Below are positions 8,905 through 17,538 of a stretch of DNA of 64,000 nt, in pieces. Made by a program: the position numbers and the translations under genes. This DNA comes from Flagellimonas sp. 389. Lineage in GTDB: Bacteria; Bacteroidota; Bacteroidia; Flavobacteriales; Flavobacteriaceae. The notes below the pieces were generated by a model. That model was not told the DNA's origin, searched no databases, and worked only from the letters and a program-made list of their open reading frames with translations. Every line of letters begins with the position of its first letter. Positions within the stretch are counted from its first letter, which is position 1. Where the stretch lies: positions 124,001 through 188,000 of the forward strand of contig NZ_JAHCMU010000004.1 of NCBI RefSeq assembly GCF_018449435.1, in the 5' to 3' direction.

Positions 8905-9984
8905 ATGAAAAAACGTATTGCTAGTTTAATTTTTCTAGGTGTTTTTATCATGGCACTCAATTTTACGGCCTGTCAAGAAGGACCAGAGGAAATAATTGAG
9001 GACGCTGCTCAAGAGACGATAACATCCAATTCAAATATTGGTATGTTGATTAAAAAAACTTCTTCTAACGATGGCTCTTTTGATAATATAGTGGACAGGG
9101 CCAGTTGTATCGAAGTACAATTTCCGTATACAGTAGAGGCAAATGGGGTTCAACTTACTATAAATTCAAGAAAAGATTTTCAAGCCATAGAACGGATTTT
9201 TGATGAGAGTGATGTGGACAATAATAATTTGGATATTTTTTTCCCAATTACGATAATTTTAGCCAATTACGATGAGAAAGTAATTAATACTAAGGAAGAG
9301 CTACTGGAATTGGCTGCAAGTTGTGTTGAGGGGGGAAATGATGACAATATCGAATGTGTTGATTTTATATACCCTTTGACTCTTTTTTCATTTAACCCAA
9401 ACAACCAGCGCACGGGAGAAATTACAGTAACTAGCGATAGGGAACTAAGAATGTTCTTTAAAGGATTAAACGATACTGATCTTGTAGGTGTGGAATTCCC
9501 ATTGACTTTACAAAAATTTGATGCTACGGAGATTGTCATAAACACCAATAGTGAACTTATTACTGCATTGGAAACGGCAAAAGACGAATGTGATGAAGAT
9601 GACGATAACGATTTTAATGATGACGATTTTGATGAACAACAATTTGATGCCTATCTAGGACTATGTGAATGGGAGATCACGGAAATGGTCAGTGAAGGTA
9701 ATAGTCAAGTAGAACAATATGTTGGGTATACATTGGCGTTTTTGGAAGAAAACATTTTGCTGTTAAAAGATATGAACGGAAACACTTTTAATGGCACTTG
9801 GAGTTCAAACTTTACAACCCAAGGTGCATTAGTGACGATACAGCTCGAAGAATTTATTGAATTTAACCTTGAATGGTCGGTGTCTGAAATAGCACAAATT
9901 ACCATAAGGTTCAATTTCAGCAACGAAAACAAAATAATACTTGAGCAAAGCTGCATGGACGAAACCGGGGCAATTACACACTAG
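8905..9984 (+). CDS. Lipoprotein with repeated FPxTL modules
   Basis: Unrecognised 359-residue secreted protein. The N terminus is a lipoprotein signal (MKKRIASLIFLGVFIMALNF then TAC, lipid Cys about residue 23). Three related segments follow, each with a Phe/Tyr-Pro-Leu/Tyr-Thr core and a later (I/V)xxxxEL or KDF helix start: VQFPYTVEANG, FIYPLTLFSFN and VEFPLTLQKFD, spaced roughly 75-100 residues. An acidic linker (DEDDDNDFNDDDFDE) leads to a C-terminal beta-rich domain with CEWEITEM and GTWSS that resembles the next lipoprotein. It is divergent from the sigma gene. Likely cell-surface or periplasmic; function unknown. Confidence 0.75.
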   Translation: MKKRIASLIFLGVFIMALNFTACQEGPEEIIEDAAQETITSNSNIGMLIKKTSSNDGSFDNIVDRASCIEVQFPYTVEANGVQLTINSRKDFQAIERIFDESDVDNNNLDIFFPITIILANYDEKVINTKEELLELAASCVEGGNDDNIECVDFIYPLTLFSFNPNNQRTGEITVTSDRELRMFFKGLNDTDLVGVEFPLTLQKFDATEIVINTNSELITALETAKDECDEDDDNDFNDDDFDEQQFDAYLGLCEWEITEMVSEGNSQVEQYVGYTLAFLEENILLLKDMNGNTFNGTWSSNFTTQGALVTIQLEEFIEFNLEWSVSEIAQITIRFNFSNENKIILEQSCMDETGAITH

Positions 9985-10077
9985 CAGAGACTGGATGTAT
10001 ACAGATGCTATAAGATGATTATGGTATATTAAATGATTAAAGCTTTTTAGAAAAAGAAGATTTCCCCATTTTTTTAG

Positions 10078-10116
10078 AAAAGGACGGCTATCCCTAAAAC
10101 CGTCCTTTTCTTTTTC
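10078..10116 (+). terminator. Intrinsic terminator
   Basis: Ten-base perfect stem AAAAGGACGG (10078-10087) and CCGTCCTTTT (10100-10109), 12-base loop, then CTTTTTCT. It ends transcription of the lipoprotein gene ending at 9984. Confidence 0.85.
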
Positions 10117-10232
10117 TGGCCAAATAGTGTTTTAAATTAAGATCTCTCAATTATTTTTTAAGAAGGGGGGTGGGGTATATTTTGTTTAGCCTGTTCTATC
10201 AATGTAACAGATAAAATAGTAACATAAACAAA

Positions 10233-10745
10233 ATGATCATGAAGTATTTAAAGCAAATTTTTTTAAGTAGTGTATTAATCCTTACCGTATCATGCGATAA
10301 TAACGAGGATGGGAATGATGATTTCAACAGCAACGATTTTTTTGACAGTACCGATGTAATGGCAATGGAGAATATTGCCGAAACTGGTAGCTGGAGAGTT
10401 GCAAAATTTATTGACGATGGTGTTGATGAGACCGATGACTTTGCAACATATGCCTTTATTTTTAATGAAGATGGAAGTATTGTTGCGGATAATGGCTCTG
10501 AAACGGTAACAGGTTCTTGGAAAATTGAATATGATGACGATGACGATGACAAGTCAGATGATTTGGAGCTTGAAATATCCTTTTCAACATCAAACGATAT
10601 TCTGGATGATTTGGACGATGATTGGTATGTTCTCGAATACAGCGTAAATCGTATTCGTTTAGCTGAAGATGATGATTTGGATGACGATGATGACGATGAC
10701 GACGACGACGACGACGATGATTTTTTAACTTTTGAGCGAATCTAA
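10233..10745 (+). CDS. Acidic lipoprotein with poly-aspartate C terminus
   Basis: Unrecognised 170-residue lipoprotein. The signal ends LILTVSC (lipid Cys about residue 22) and is followed by acidic residues (DNNEDGNDD), the kind of composition that acts as a surface-export signal for Bacteroidota lipoproteins. The middle has a lipocalin-like strand pattern: GSWRVAKFID, YAFIFNEDGSIV, GSWKIEYD. The C terminus holds an uninterrupted run of 14 Asp. The layout matches the C-terminal domain of the preceding lipoprotein, suggesting a shared fold. The acidic tail could bind divalent metals, but nothing here proves that. ATG 10233 or ATG 10239 could be the start. Confidence 0.75.
   Translation: MIMKYLKQIFLSSVLILTVSCDNNEDGNDDFNSNDFFDSTDVMAMENIAETGSWRVAKFIDDGVDETDDFATYAFIFNEDGSIVADNGSETVTGSWKIEYDDDDDDKSDDLELEISFSTSNDILDDLDDDWYVLEYSVNRIRLAEDDDLDDDDDDDDDDDDDDFLTFERI
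10680..10721 (+). repeat. GAY trinucleotide tract encoding 14 Asp
   Basis: Fourteen consecutive GAT/GAC codons within the lipoprotein gene. The mix of GAT and GAC would limit slippage, except for six consecutive GAC codons near the end. Triplet gain or loss would change tail length without shifting frame. Confidence 0.9.
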
Positions 10746-10775
10746 TAGGAGATTATAATTTGAGATAGTATGGAT

Positions 10776-10804
10776 AAGGAGCAGTTATTTTACCGCTCCT
10801 TTTT
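10776..10804 (+). terminator. Intrinsic terminator
   Basis: Seven-base stem AAGGAGC (10776-10782) and GCTCCTT (10795-10801), followed by a T run to 10804. It closes the acidic lipoprotein gene and separates it from ffh. Confidence 0.8.
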
Positions 10805-10887
10805 CATTTGTGCATTTTCATTAACAAAATGTGGGCTTCCCATTGCTTATTCTTAAATTTGTCCTTCTTAAAAAATTAGGTAACAAG

Positions 10888-12216
10888 ATGTTTGATAATT
10901 TAAGCGATAAGTTAGATAAGGCGTTACATGTCCTTAAAGGGCATGGTCAGATAACGGAAATCAATGTAGCGGAAACCCTAAAAGAAATAAGACGGGCATT
11001 GCTCGATGCCGATGTCAATTTTAAGATAGCCAAAGAGTTTACAAATAAAGTCAAAGAAAAAGCTCTTGGTCAGAATGTACTGACCAATTTACAGCCTGGC
11101 CAGCTTATGGTCAAGATCGTAAAGGATGAACTGACTGCTTTAATGGGGGGAGATGCCGAAGAAATTGACCTTTCAGGAAACCCTTCGGTCATTTTAATGT
11201 CTGGTCTGCAAGGTTCAGGTAAAACTACGTTTTCAGGGAAACTGGCGAATTACCTGAAGAACAAAAAAAATAAGAAACCACTTTTGGTTGCTTGTGATGT
11301 ATATCGTCCAGCGGCTATAGACCAGTTGCACGTAGTTGGGGAACAAATTGGGGCAGAAGTATTTTCGGATAGGGATAACAACGATCCCGTTGCAATTGCC
11401 AAAGCAGGTATAAATCACGCAAAAACTTTGGGTTGCAATGTAGTTATTATCGATACTGCGGGTCGTTTGGCGGTTGACGAGCAGATGATGACAGAAATTG
11501 CCAATATCCACAAAGCAATAGCACCACAAGAAACACTGTTCGTGGTAGATTCCATGACAGGACAAGATGCTGTGAATACCGCAAAAGCCTTCAATGATAT
11601 CCTAAACTTTGATGGTGTCATACTTACAAAGCTGGATGGTGATACCCGTGGTGGTGCGGCCATTTCCATAAAATCCGTGGTGGATAAGCCTATCAAATTT
11701 ATCGGTACTGGAGAGAAAATGGAGGCAATCGATGTCTTTTATCCTTCCAGAATGGCAGATAGGATTTTAGGAATGGGAGATGTGGTCTCTTTGGTAGAGC
11801 GTGCCCAGGAACAATTTGATGAAGAACAGGCACGTAAAATCCAAAAGAAAATCGCCAAGAACAAATTTGGGTTTGATGATTTCTTGAGCCAGATACAGCA
11901 GATCAAGAAGATGGGGAATATGAAGGACCTCATGGGAATGATCCCAGGCGCGGGAAAAGCATTAAAGGGATTGGATATCGATGATGATGCCTTTAAGCAT
12001 ATTGAAGCTATTATACATTCCATGACGCCCGAAGAACGCTCAACACCCTCAAAGTTGAATGCAAGTCGGAAAAAGCGCATCGCTAATGGTAGTGGGCGAA
12101 CGGTGCAAGAAGTAAATCAGTTGCTGAAACAGTTTGAGCAGATGAGCAAGATGATGAAGATGATGCAAGGCGGTGGAGGTAAAAAAATGATGCAAATGAT
12201 GCAGAATATGCGTTGA
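10888..12216 (+). CDS. ffh: Signal recognition particle protein Ffh (SRP54)
   Basis: GTPase of the signal recognition particle, which binds signal sequences as they leave the ribosome and delivers them to FtsY at the membrane. The start is set at ATG 10888 (MFDNLSDKLDKAL), the conserved family N terminus; the frame is open 57 bases further upstream, but that extension is not homologous. The 442 residues show the N domain (1-90), the G domain with P-loop GLQGSGKTT (about 106-114), DTAGR and TKLDG motifs, and a Met-rich M domain at the C terminus (MSKMMKMMQGGGGKKMMQMMQNMR region). Four bases after the stop begins a heptanucleotide array. Confidence 0.98.
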   Translation: MFDNLSDKLDKALHVLKGHGQITEINVAETLKEIRRALLDADVNFKIAKEFTNKVKEKALGQNVLTNLQPGQLMVKIVKDELTALMGGDAEEIDLSGNPSVILMSGLQGSGKTTFSGKLANYLKNKKNKKPLLVACDVYRPAAIDQLHVVGEQIGAEVFSDRDNNDPVAIAKAGINHAKTLGCNVVIIDTAGRLAVDEQMMTEIANIHKAIAPQETLFVVDSMTGQDAVNTAKAFNDILNFDGVILTKLDGDTRGGAAISIKSVVDKPIKFIGTGEKMEAIDVFYPSRMADRILGMGDVVSLVERAQEQFDEEQARKIQKKIAKNKFGFDDFLSQIQQIKKMGNMKDLMGMIPGAGKALKGLDIDDDAFKHIEAIIHSMTPEERSTPSKLNASRKKRIANGSGRTVQEVNQLLKQFEQMSKMMKMMQGGGGKKMMQMMQNMR

Positions 12217-12220
12217 TTTT

Positions 12221-12304
12221 AGTCAGTAGTCAGTAGTCAGTAGTCAGTAGTCAGTAGTCAGTAGTCAGTAGTCAGTAGTCAGTAGTCAGTAGTCAATAGT
12301 CAAT
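12221..12304. repeat. Heptanucleotide tandem array (12 units)
   Basis: Ten perfect AGTCAGT units followed by two AGTCAAT units. The array fills most of the gap between ffh (ends 12216) and folD (starts 12332), both plus-strand. Each unit junction makes a TAG on the plus strand and the reverse has TGA; since 7 is not a multiple of 3, three units give a stop in every frame. Confidence 0.97.
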
Positions 12305-12331
12305 AATTTGTTATCTAAAATAAGTGTATAG

Positions 12332-13216
12332 ATGGAAATCCTAGACGGGAAAAAAGTATCCAACGACATTAAAAATGAAATCGCGGCCGAGGTTGTCAAA
12401 ATGAAGGAAAAAGGAGAAAAAGTTCCTCATCTTGCGGCAATAATCGTCGGTAACGATGGAGCAAGTCTTACCTATGTAGGAAGTAAGGTGCGATCCTGCG
12501 AACGTATCGGTTTTGAGTCTACGCTCATCCGTATGCCAAGTACAACATCGGAACAAGAACTACTTAAAAAAATACATGAGCTCAACGAAGATGAAAATAT
12601 AGATGGTTTTATAGTCCAACTTCCACTTCCAGAGCAAATAGATACACAAGAAGTTATTATGGCCATTCATCCAGATAAAGATGTTGATGGCTTTCATCCA
12701 ACGAATTTTGGTAAAATGGCGTTGGATATGAGTACATTCATTCCTGCTACACCCTTTGGAATTCTTGAACTTCTTGAACGTTACAATGTTGATACCAAAG
12801 GCAAGCATACGGTCGTAATCGGTCGCAGCCATATTGTTGGTAGGCCAATGAGTATTTTAATGGGCAGAAAAGGATGGCCCGGAAATTCCACGGTTACCCT
12901 TACCCATAGTCATACCAAAAATATCACCCAGATTATTTCTCAAGCAGACATTGTTATCTCAGCACTTGGGGTACCTAAATTTCTTAAAGCGGAAATGGTA
13001 AAGGACGATGCAGTAATAATAGATGTGGGCATAACCCGTGTCCCCGATGATTCTCGTGAAAGAGGATATTATATTACAGGAGATGTGGATTTTGAAAACG
13101 TTAGCAAGAAGGCTTCTTATATTACTCCGGTTCCAGGGGGCGTAGGTCCAATGACAATAGCCATGTTGTTAAAAAACACCTTATTGGCAAGAGAACGCCA
13201 TAGAATGAAAAAATAA
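12332..13216 (+). CDS. folD: Bifunctional methylenetetrahydrofolate dehydrogenase / methenyltetrahydrofolate cyclohydrolase
   Basis: Cytosolic one-carbon enzyme that oxidises 5,10-methylene-THF with NADP and hydrolyses the methenyl product to 10-formyl-THF. The 294 residues match the family length. The N-terminal catalytic domain contains the YVGSK motif (Tyr-Val-Gly-Ser-Lys, with the catalytic Lys, about residue 50) and VQLPLP (about 93). The nucleotide-binding domain contains GRSHIVGRPMS (about 168-178), and the C terminus has the PVPGGVGPMT signature. A short convergent lipoprotein gene follows without any gap. Confidence 0.98.
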   Translation: MEILDGKKVSNDIKNEIAAEVVKMKEKGEKVPHLAAIIVGNDGASLTYVGSKVRSCERIGFESTLIRMPSTTSEQELLKKIHELNEDENIDGFIVQLPLPEQIDTQEVIMAIHPDKDVDGFHPTNFGKMALDMSTFIPATPFGILELLERYNVDTKGKHTVVIGRSHIVGRPMSILMGRKGWPGNSTVTLTHSHTKNITQIISQADIVISALGVPKFLKAEMVKDDAVIIDVGITRVPDDSRERGYYITGDVDFENVSKKASYITPVPGGVGPMTIAMLLKNTLLARERHRMKK

Positions 13217-13354
13217 TTATTCGTTTTCCTTTAATTGGGTTTCTTCGTCTGGGGTCAATATTTCCAAATCTTGGTCGCCTTCGTCATTGGTACAACTTGT
13301 AACGGCCATTGTGGAAAATACTAAAGTAATTAAAAGTAAAATTGTCTTCATCAT
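13217..13354 (-). CDS. Small lipoprotein, 45 residues
   Basis: Short minus-strand gene. The translation begins MMKTILLLITLVFSTMAVTS, then the lipidation Cys at position 21 and a hydrophilic acidic tail (TNDEGDQDLEILTPDEETQL…) to the stop at 13217-13219. A complete signal peptide with lipobox followed by acidic residues is strong evidence that it is real although so short. It is convergent with folD, and the two stops adjoin exactly (13216/13217). Function unknown; the mature peptide would be about 25 residues, mainly a lipid anchor with a Glu/Asp-rich tail. Confidence 0.7.
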   Translation of the reverse strand: MMKTILLLITLVFSTMAVTSCTNDEGDQDLEILTPDEETQLKENE

Positions 13355-13451
13355 CTGGTAATTTAGTAGGCGTTATACCTGTATGATTTCTAATTAGATA
13401 ACGCTAAGTCCTACCCAAATAGTATCTAGAAATGGTTGAAAAAAGAATTGG

Positions 13452-13482
13452 TTTGAAGCAAGGTTTAAATTCAGTATCTTTT
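13452..13482 (+). promoter_or_regulatory. Bacteroidota-type promoter
   Basis: TTTG (13452-13455) and TATCTTTT (13475-13482) are separated by 19 bases, matching the minus-33 TTTG and minus-7 TAnnTTTG arrangement of the Bacteroidota primary sigma factor. It lies 19 bases before the esterase lipoprotein ATG at 13502. Best-matched promoter in the window. Confidence 0.7.
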
Positions 13483-13501
13483 AATTCAAATTCAACCATC
13501 C

Positions 13502-15232
13502 ATGAAAATTCGAAAATATTTTCTTTTATCCTTTTTATTGGTGCTAAGTTCTTGCACTAAAAAAGAAGAAGCTACAAGCCGTATTTCTGTGTCATTTTCT
13601 AATGAAGCAAGCGAAAAAGCTTTAGATGGGCGTTTACTGCTAATGCTTTCTACAAACGATGAAAAAGAACCCCGTTTTCAAATAAATGGAGCGTTGAATA
13701 CACAATTGATTTTTGGTGTGGATGTGGAAAATATGAACCCAACAGAAGAGTTTGTCTTTGATGATACTGTTTTTGGATTCCCTTATGCCAGTCTAAATAA
13801 AGTACCTCCGGGAGAGTACAATGTGCAAGCACTTCTTCACACCTATGAAACCTTCAATTTAGCTACTGGACATACGGTTAAATTGCCAATGGATAATGGA
13901 GAAGGCCAGAAATGGAACAGGTCTCCGGGAAACCTATATAGCGAGCCTTTTAAGATTAAAATCGACGAAAATGGAATTAAGAATGTTAATGTGGTCATGG
14001 ATAAAGTAATTCCACCCATTGAAGAGGCAAAAGACACCGAATGGATAAAACATATAAAGATTAAATCTGAAAAGCTTTCTGAATTTTGGGGAAAGGACAT
14101 GTACTTGGGAGCTCATGTGCTACTTCCAAAAGGTTTTGATGCGCATCCAGAAGCAAAATATCCATTGATGATTTTTCATGGTCATTTTCCCAGTGATTTT
14201 GGCGGCTTTAGAACAACACCGCCAGACCCAAATACAAAGCCTGAGTACTCGGCACGTTTTAATGTTGAGAGTTACAATATTGTACAGCAGCAAGAAGCGT
14301 ATGATTTTTATCAACGCTGGAACGAACCTGATTTTCCAAGGTTTCTAATCATTGAAATTCAGCATCCAACACCATACTATGACGATTCCTATGCGGTCAA
14401 TTCAGCTAGCCAAGGCCCTTATGGTGATGCGATCACGCATGAATTGATTCCGTACATAGAAAAAGAGTTTAGGGGTATGGGAGAAGGATGGTCTCGGTTC
14501 TTGTATGGTGGCTCTACAGGTGGTTGGGAAGCTTTGGCAGTACAAGTAAAATATCCGGAAGAATACAACGGTTGTTTTGCTGCTTGCCCAGACCCTATTG
14601 ATTTTAGGGCGTATTGTCTCACCAATATTTACGAGGACACAAATGCTTACTATTATGAAAGCGAACACAAACAATTGGAAGTTCCTGCACACCGGGACTA
14701 TCTGGGGCAAATTCAGACTACCACCAAAGAGTACAACCATTTGGAATTGGTCTTGGGTACAAAATCAAGATCGGGACAACAATGGGATATTTGGGAAGCC
14801 ACCTATTCTCCTCAAGGTAAAGATGGGTATCCAGAGCGTATCTGGGATAAAATGACGGGAGAAATCAATCCAAAGGTCGCCGATTATTGGCGGGAAAATT
14901 TTGACCTTAGGCATATTTTGGAACGGGATTGGGATAAATTGGGCGAAAATTTAAAAGGTAAAATTCATATCTATTGTGGGGATATGGACAACTATTATCT
15001 CAACAATGCAGTTTACTTAATGGAAGACTTTTTGGAAAATACCACTGACCCGCATTATGACGGTGAGGTATTATATGGCGATAGGGCCGAGCATTGTTGG
15101 AACGGAGATCCAGAATTACCAAATCACATAACCCGTATGCGCTACAATACCATGTATGTGCCTAAAATTATGAAACGTATAGCGGAAAGTGCCCCAAAAG
15201 ATGCGGACTTAACAAGCTGGCGGTATAAATAA
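13502..15232 (+). CDS. Lipoprotein of the D-family esterase / alpha-beta hydrolase fold
   Basis: Secreted lipid-anchored serine hydrolase. The signal peptide MKIRKYFLLSFLLVLSSC gives lipid Cys18. After a beta-sandwich-like N-terminal region (about 25-180), an esterase D-like domain follows, with nucleophile Ser338 in YGGSTGGW and a late His in AEHCWNGDPE (about 535); MIFHGHFPSDFGG (about 220) is the oxyanion-side strand. The 576 residues exceed a minimal esterase because of the N-terminal domain. Possible roles are removal of ester substituents from carbohydrates or cleavage of an acyl ester; the substrate cannot be read from sequence. It is followed three bases later by a DUF2306 membrane protein gene, so the two are probably one operon. 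Confidence 0.8.
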   Translation: MKIRKYFLLSFLLVLSSCTKKEEATSRISVSFSNEASEKALDGRLLLMLSTNDEKEPRFQINGALNTQLIFGVDVENMNPTEEFVFDDTVFGFPYASLNKVPPGEYNVQALLHTYETFNLATGHTVKLPMDNGEGQKWNRSPGNLYSEPFKIKIDENGIKNVNVVMDKVIPPIEEAKDTEWIKHIKIKSEKLSEFWGKDMYLGAHVLLPKGFDAHPEAKYPLMIFHGHFPSDFGGFRTTPPDPNTKPEYSARFNVESYNIVQQQEAYDFYQRWNEPDFPRFLIIEIQHPTPYYDDSYAVNSASQGPYGDAITHELIPYIEKEFRGMGEGWSRFLYGGSTGGWEALAVQVKYPEEYNGCFAACPDPIDFRAYCLTNIYEDTNAYYYESEHKQLEVPAHRDYLGQIQTTTKEYNHLELVLGTKSRSGQQWDIWEATYSPQGKDGYPERIWDKMTGEINPKVADYWRENFDLRHILERDWDKLGENLKGKIHIYCGDMDNYYLNNAVYLMEDFLENTTDPHYDGEVLYGDRAEHCWNGDPELPNHITRMRYNTMYVPKIMKRIAESAPKDADLTSWRYK

Positions 15233-15235
15233 ATC

Positions 15236-15859
15236 ATGAAGAATCCAACAAACAAGATAGCTTGGGTAGTATTTGCCTTTTTGGCCATAGGAGTAGGTCT
15301 GTATCCATTGGTCTATGCATATTTTGGGAGACAATTTGGCATATTGCTCTCAAAGAACGCCGAGCTTCTATCGAATACAGTTTGGAACATTGGTTTCTAT
15401 GGGCACATTACATTTGGAGGCCTGGCATTGATGACAGGATGGTCACAGTTTAGTGAAAAAATTCGTTCCAAGAACTTAAAACTACACAGGAATCTTGGTA
15501 AATTTTACGTCTTTACTGTATTGATAAGTGGACTTTGTGGCGTATACATCGCTTTTTTTGCCACTGGTGGGTTTATAACATCGTTAGGATTTTTCTGTTT
15601 AGGCGTAGTTTGGTTGTATACTACGCTAAGAGCTTATACGGCTATACGATCAAAGGATTTGACCCTGCACCAAGGGATGATGATTTACAGCTACGCTGCA
15701 TGTTTTGCCGCGGTCACACTGCGTATATGGTTACCTCTTTTAACCATTGTATTTGGAGCATTCTTGCCAGCCTACAAAATTGTGGCTTGGCTTTGTTGGA
15801 TTCCAAATATAATATTCGCTTTCTTCTGGATACGGAAAAAAGGTATTGTTTTAGTTTAA
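15236..15859 (+). CDS. DUF2306 family membrane protein
   Basis: Integral membrane protein of 207 residues with about six hydrophobic helices. Conserved features of the DUF2306 type are present: FYGHITFGGLALMTGWSQF, LHRNLGKFYVF and LTLHQGMMIYSYAACFAAVTLRIWLPLL, with His residues in the helices that could ligate metal or haem. Function is not established. It sits directly behind the esterase lipoprotein (3-base gap). Confidence 0.8.
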   Translation: MKNPTNKIAWVVFAFLAIGVGLYPLVYAYFGRQFGILLSKNAELLSNTVWNIGFYGHITFGGLALMTGWSQFSEKIRSKNLKLHRNLGKFYVFTVLISGLCGVYIAFFATGGFITSLGFFCLGVVWLYTTLRAYTAIRSKDLTLHQGMMIYSYAACFAAVTLRIWLPLLTIVFGAFLPAYKIVAWLCWIPNIIFAFFWIRKKGIVLV

Positions 15860-16000
15860 AATTTCTGTAACGTATTTTCAATTGAGTCGTCTTACCCCAG
15901 AAATATCATTAAAATGCATGTATGAACATCAATGGAACATGCAGATTTTTTGGTAGCACACTTAGAAAACGAACAAGTCACTAAACTGGAAAACGACTAA

Positions 16001-17068
16001 ATGAAAGCTTATTACTACACCCCAATTCTCATTATTTTTTTAAATACAAACCTTGCACTGGCCCAAAATGCACCAATTAAGAATTTTGAAGCTTTATGGA
16101 ATCTTTTTGATCAAAACTATGCCTCCTTTGAAGAAAAGGGAATTGATTGGGACGGGGTAAGAAGAACGTATAGCGTAAAAATAAATAAAAACACTTCTGA
16201 TAATGAGCTTTTTACGATTTTTAAGGAAATGCTTGCACCACTTAACGATTCACATGTAACGTTAAAGGCAAAGAGTATTGATTCTTCTTTTAAGGCAAGA
16301 AGACCATCAAGAATAACAGATGCACTAAGTTCAATTCCCAAAGCGGATAGAAGGGTTAAGTTTAGAGAAATGACAGAAGAAACCTTGAAAGTAAGTGGGT
16401 TTGAAAATTTAAACGAAATAGGTCCAGAGTTTAGGGGAGAACGACTTTTTACTTATGGTAATAACGGAAAAATAGGATATCTACGTTTTATGAGAAGTTT
16501 TAGTAAACTTTCCAAAATGAAAGGTCCTACCTTGGAGAAAGAGCTTGATATCATTTTTTCTTCTTTTGAAGGTTTGGAGGGAATCATTTTAGATGTTCGC
16601 TTTAATATTGGAGGTGATGATGCTTTTTCTCAAACAGTTGCAGGTCGGTTTGTGAGCAAAAAGACGATAGGTTTTTACAAACAGACCAGAAAAAACAAAG
16701 AATTCGGAGTATTACAAACGAAGTATATTGAACCTGCCGGAAAAAATCCGTTTACCAAACCTGTTATAATGCTTACAAATGATAGAACCGTAAGTGCAGC
16801 AGATGTTCTGTGCATAATGATGGCACCAATGCCCAATGTTACTCTTATTGGCGAACCTTCAAATGGTTCTTATTCTGATATGTATGAAAGGAGGCTTCCA
16901 AATCGATGGGAAATTTCATTGAGTAACCAACGTTACTTAGATATAGATAAAAACAATTATGAAGGACAAGGAACACCAGTAGATGTTGAAGCACTTAATA
17001 CATTTGATGATATAAAATCAAAAAACGATACCGTATTGCTAACAGGACTGGACTTTCTTAAGAACTAA
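16001..17068 (+). CDS. S41 family (tail-specific/C-terminal processing type) peptidase
   Basis: Exported serine peptidase of 355 residues. A signal peptide ends near ALAQ (about residue 22). The N-terminal helical part contains ALWNLFDQNYASFEEKGIDWD and LNDSHVTL, typical of the tricorn/S41 core. The peptidase core has GYLRFMRSF, IILDVRFNIGGDD (substrate-strand motif) and nucleophile Ser265 in DRTVSAADV, with GEPSNGSYSDM after it and GQGTPVDVE near the end. No PDZ domain is obvious between the N-terminal part and the core. Substrate unknown. A 22-codon open stretch ending at 15998-16000 directly abuts the start but looks like chance. Confidence 0.85.
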   Translation: MKAYYYTPILIIFLNTNLALAQNAPIKNFEALWNLFDQNYASFEEKGIDWDGVRRTYSVKINKNTSDNELFTIFKEMLAPLNDSHVTLKAKSIDSSFKARRPSRITDALSSIPKADRRVKFREMTEETLKVSGFENLNEIGPEFRGERLFTYGNNGKIGYLRFMRSFSKLSKMKGPTLEKELDIIFSSFEGLEGIILDVRFNIGGDDAFSQTVAGRFVSKKTIGFYKQTRKNKEFGVLQTKYIEPAGKNPFTKPVIMLTNDRTVSAADVLCIMMAPMPNVTLIGEPSNGSYSDMYERRLPNRWEISLSNQRYLDIDKNNYEGQGTPVDVEALNTFDDIKSKNDTVLLTGLDFLKN

Positions 17069-17081
17069 TAATGGACCATTT

Positions 17082-17504
17082 TTATTTGGCGAACAGTTGT
17101 TCCATATCCTTAAAGGCCTTAAACTCCAGAGCATTGCCAGCAGGATCTAGGAAAAACATTGTAGCCTGTTCCCCGGTTTCTCCTTCAAATCGTATGTAGG
17201 GCTCAATAACAAATTTTACATTTTTGGATTTGAGGGTACTGGAAAAAGACTGAAAAGTATCCCATGGCAATACAACTCCGTAATGCGGAACAGGTACATT
17301 TTTTCCATCGACCGTATTGGTATGTACTTCCTCTTCAGATTTAGCTTTGTAATGAATCACTACTTGATGACCGAACAAATTAAAATCTACCCAATGGTCG
17401 CTACTACGACCTTCTTCACACCCTAAAACATCTTTGTAAAAGGTTCTGCACTCATCTAAATTGTGAACGGGAATTGCTACATGGAAAGGTGTTACATTTT
17501 TCAT
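17082..17504 (-). CDS. VOC (glyoxalase/dioxygenase superfamily) protein
   Basis: Single-domain vicinal-oxygen-chelate protein of 140 residues: [20 protein letters not shown] begins the first beta-alpha-beta-beta module ([26 protein letters not shown]), and [14 protein letters not shown] with [18 protein letters not shown] forms the second. His11, His in HQVVIHY, His in PHYGV and Glu in LEFK are candidate metal ligands. The frame extends upstream to 17561, but the first 19 codons do not look like family sequence, so I start at ATG 17504. It lies behind the alpha/beta hydrolase gene on the same strand; substrate unknown. Confidence 0.85.
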   Translation of the reverse strand: MKNVTPFHVAIPVHNLDECRTFYKDVLGCEEGRSSDHWVDFNLFGHQVVIHYKAKSEEEVHTNTVDGKNVPVPHYGVVLPWDTFQSFSSTLKSKNVKFVIEPYIRFEGETGEQATMFFLDPAGNALEFKAFKDMEQLFAK

Positions 17505-17538
17505 ATTGGAGACTTTTAGTAAAATTAGGACATCATGC

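Noticed and set aside
12341..12832. Minus-strand open frames inside folD and similar shadows in other genes
   Set aside because: They lie wholly inside strongly supported genes and have unnatural composition (runs of Cys, Phe, Ser, Ile).
15932..16000. 22-codon open frame ending directly before the S41 peptidase ATG
   Set aside because: No signal peptide, helix or recognisable motif; it could arise by chance. It could be a remnant, but there is no support.
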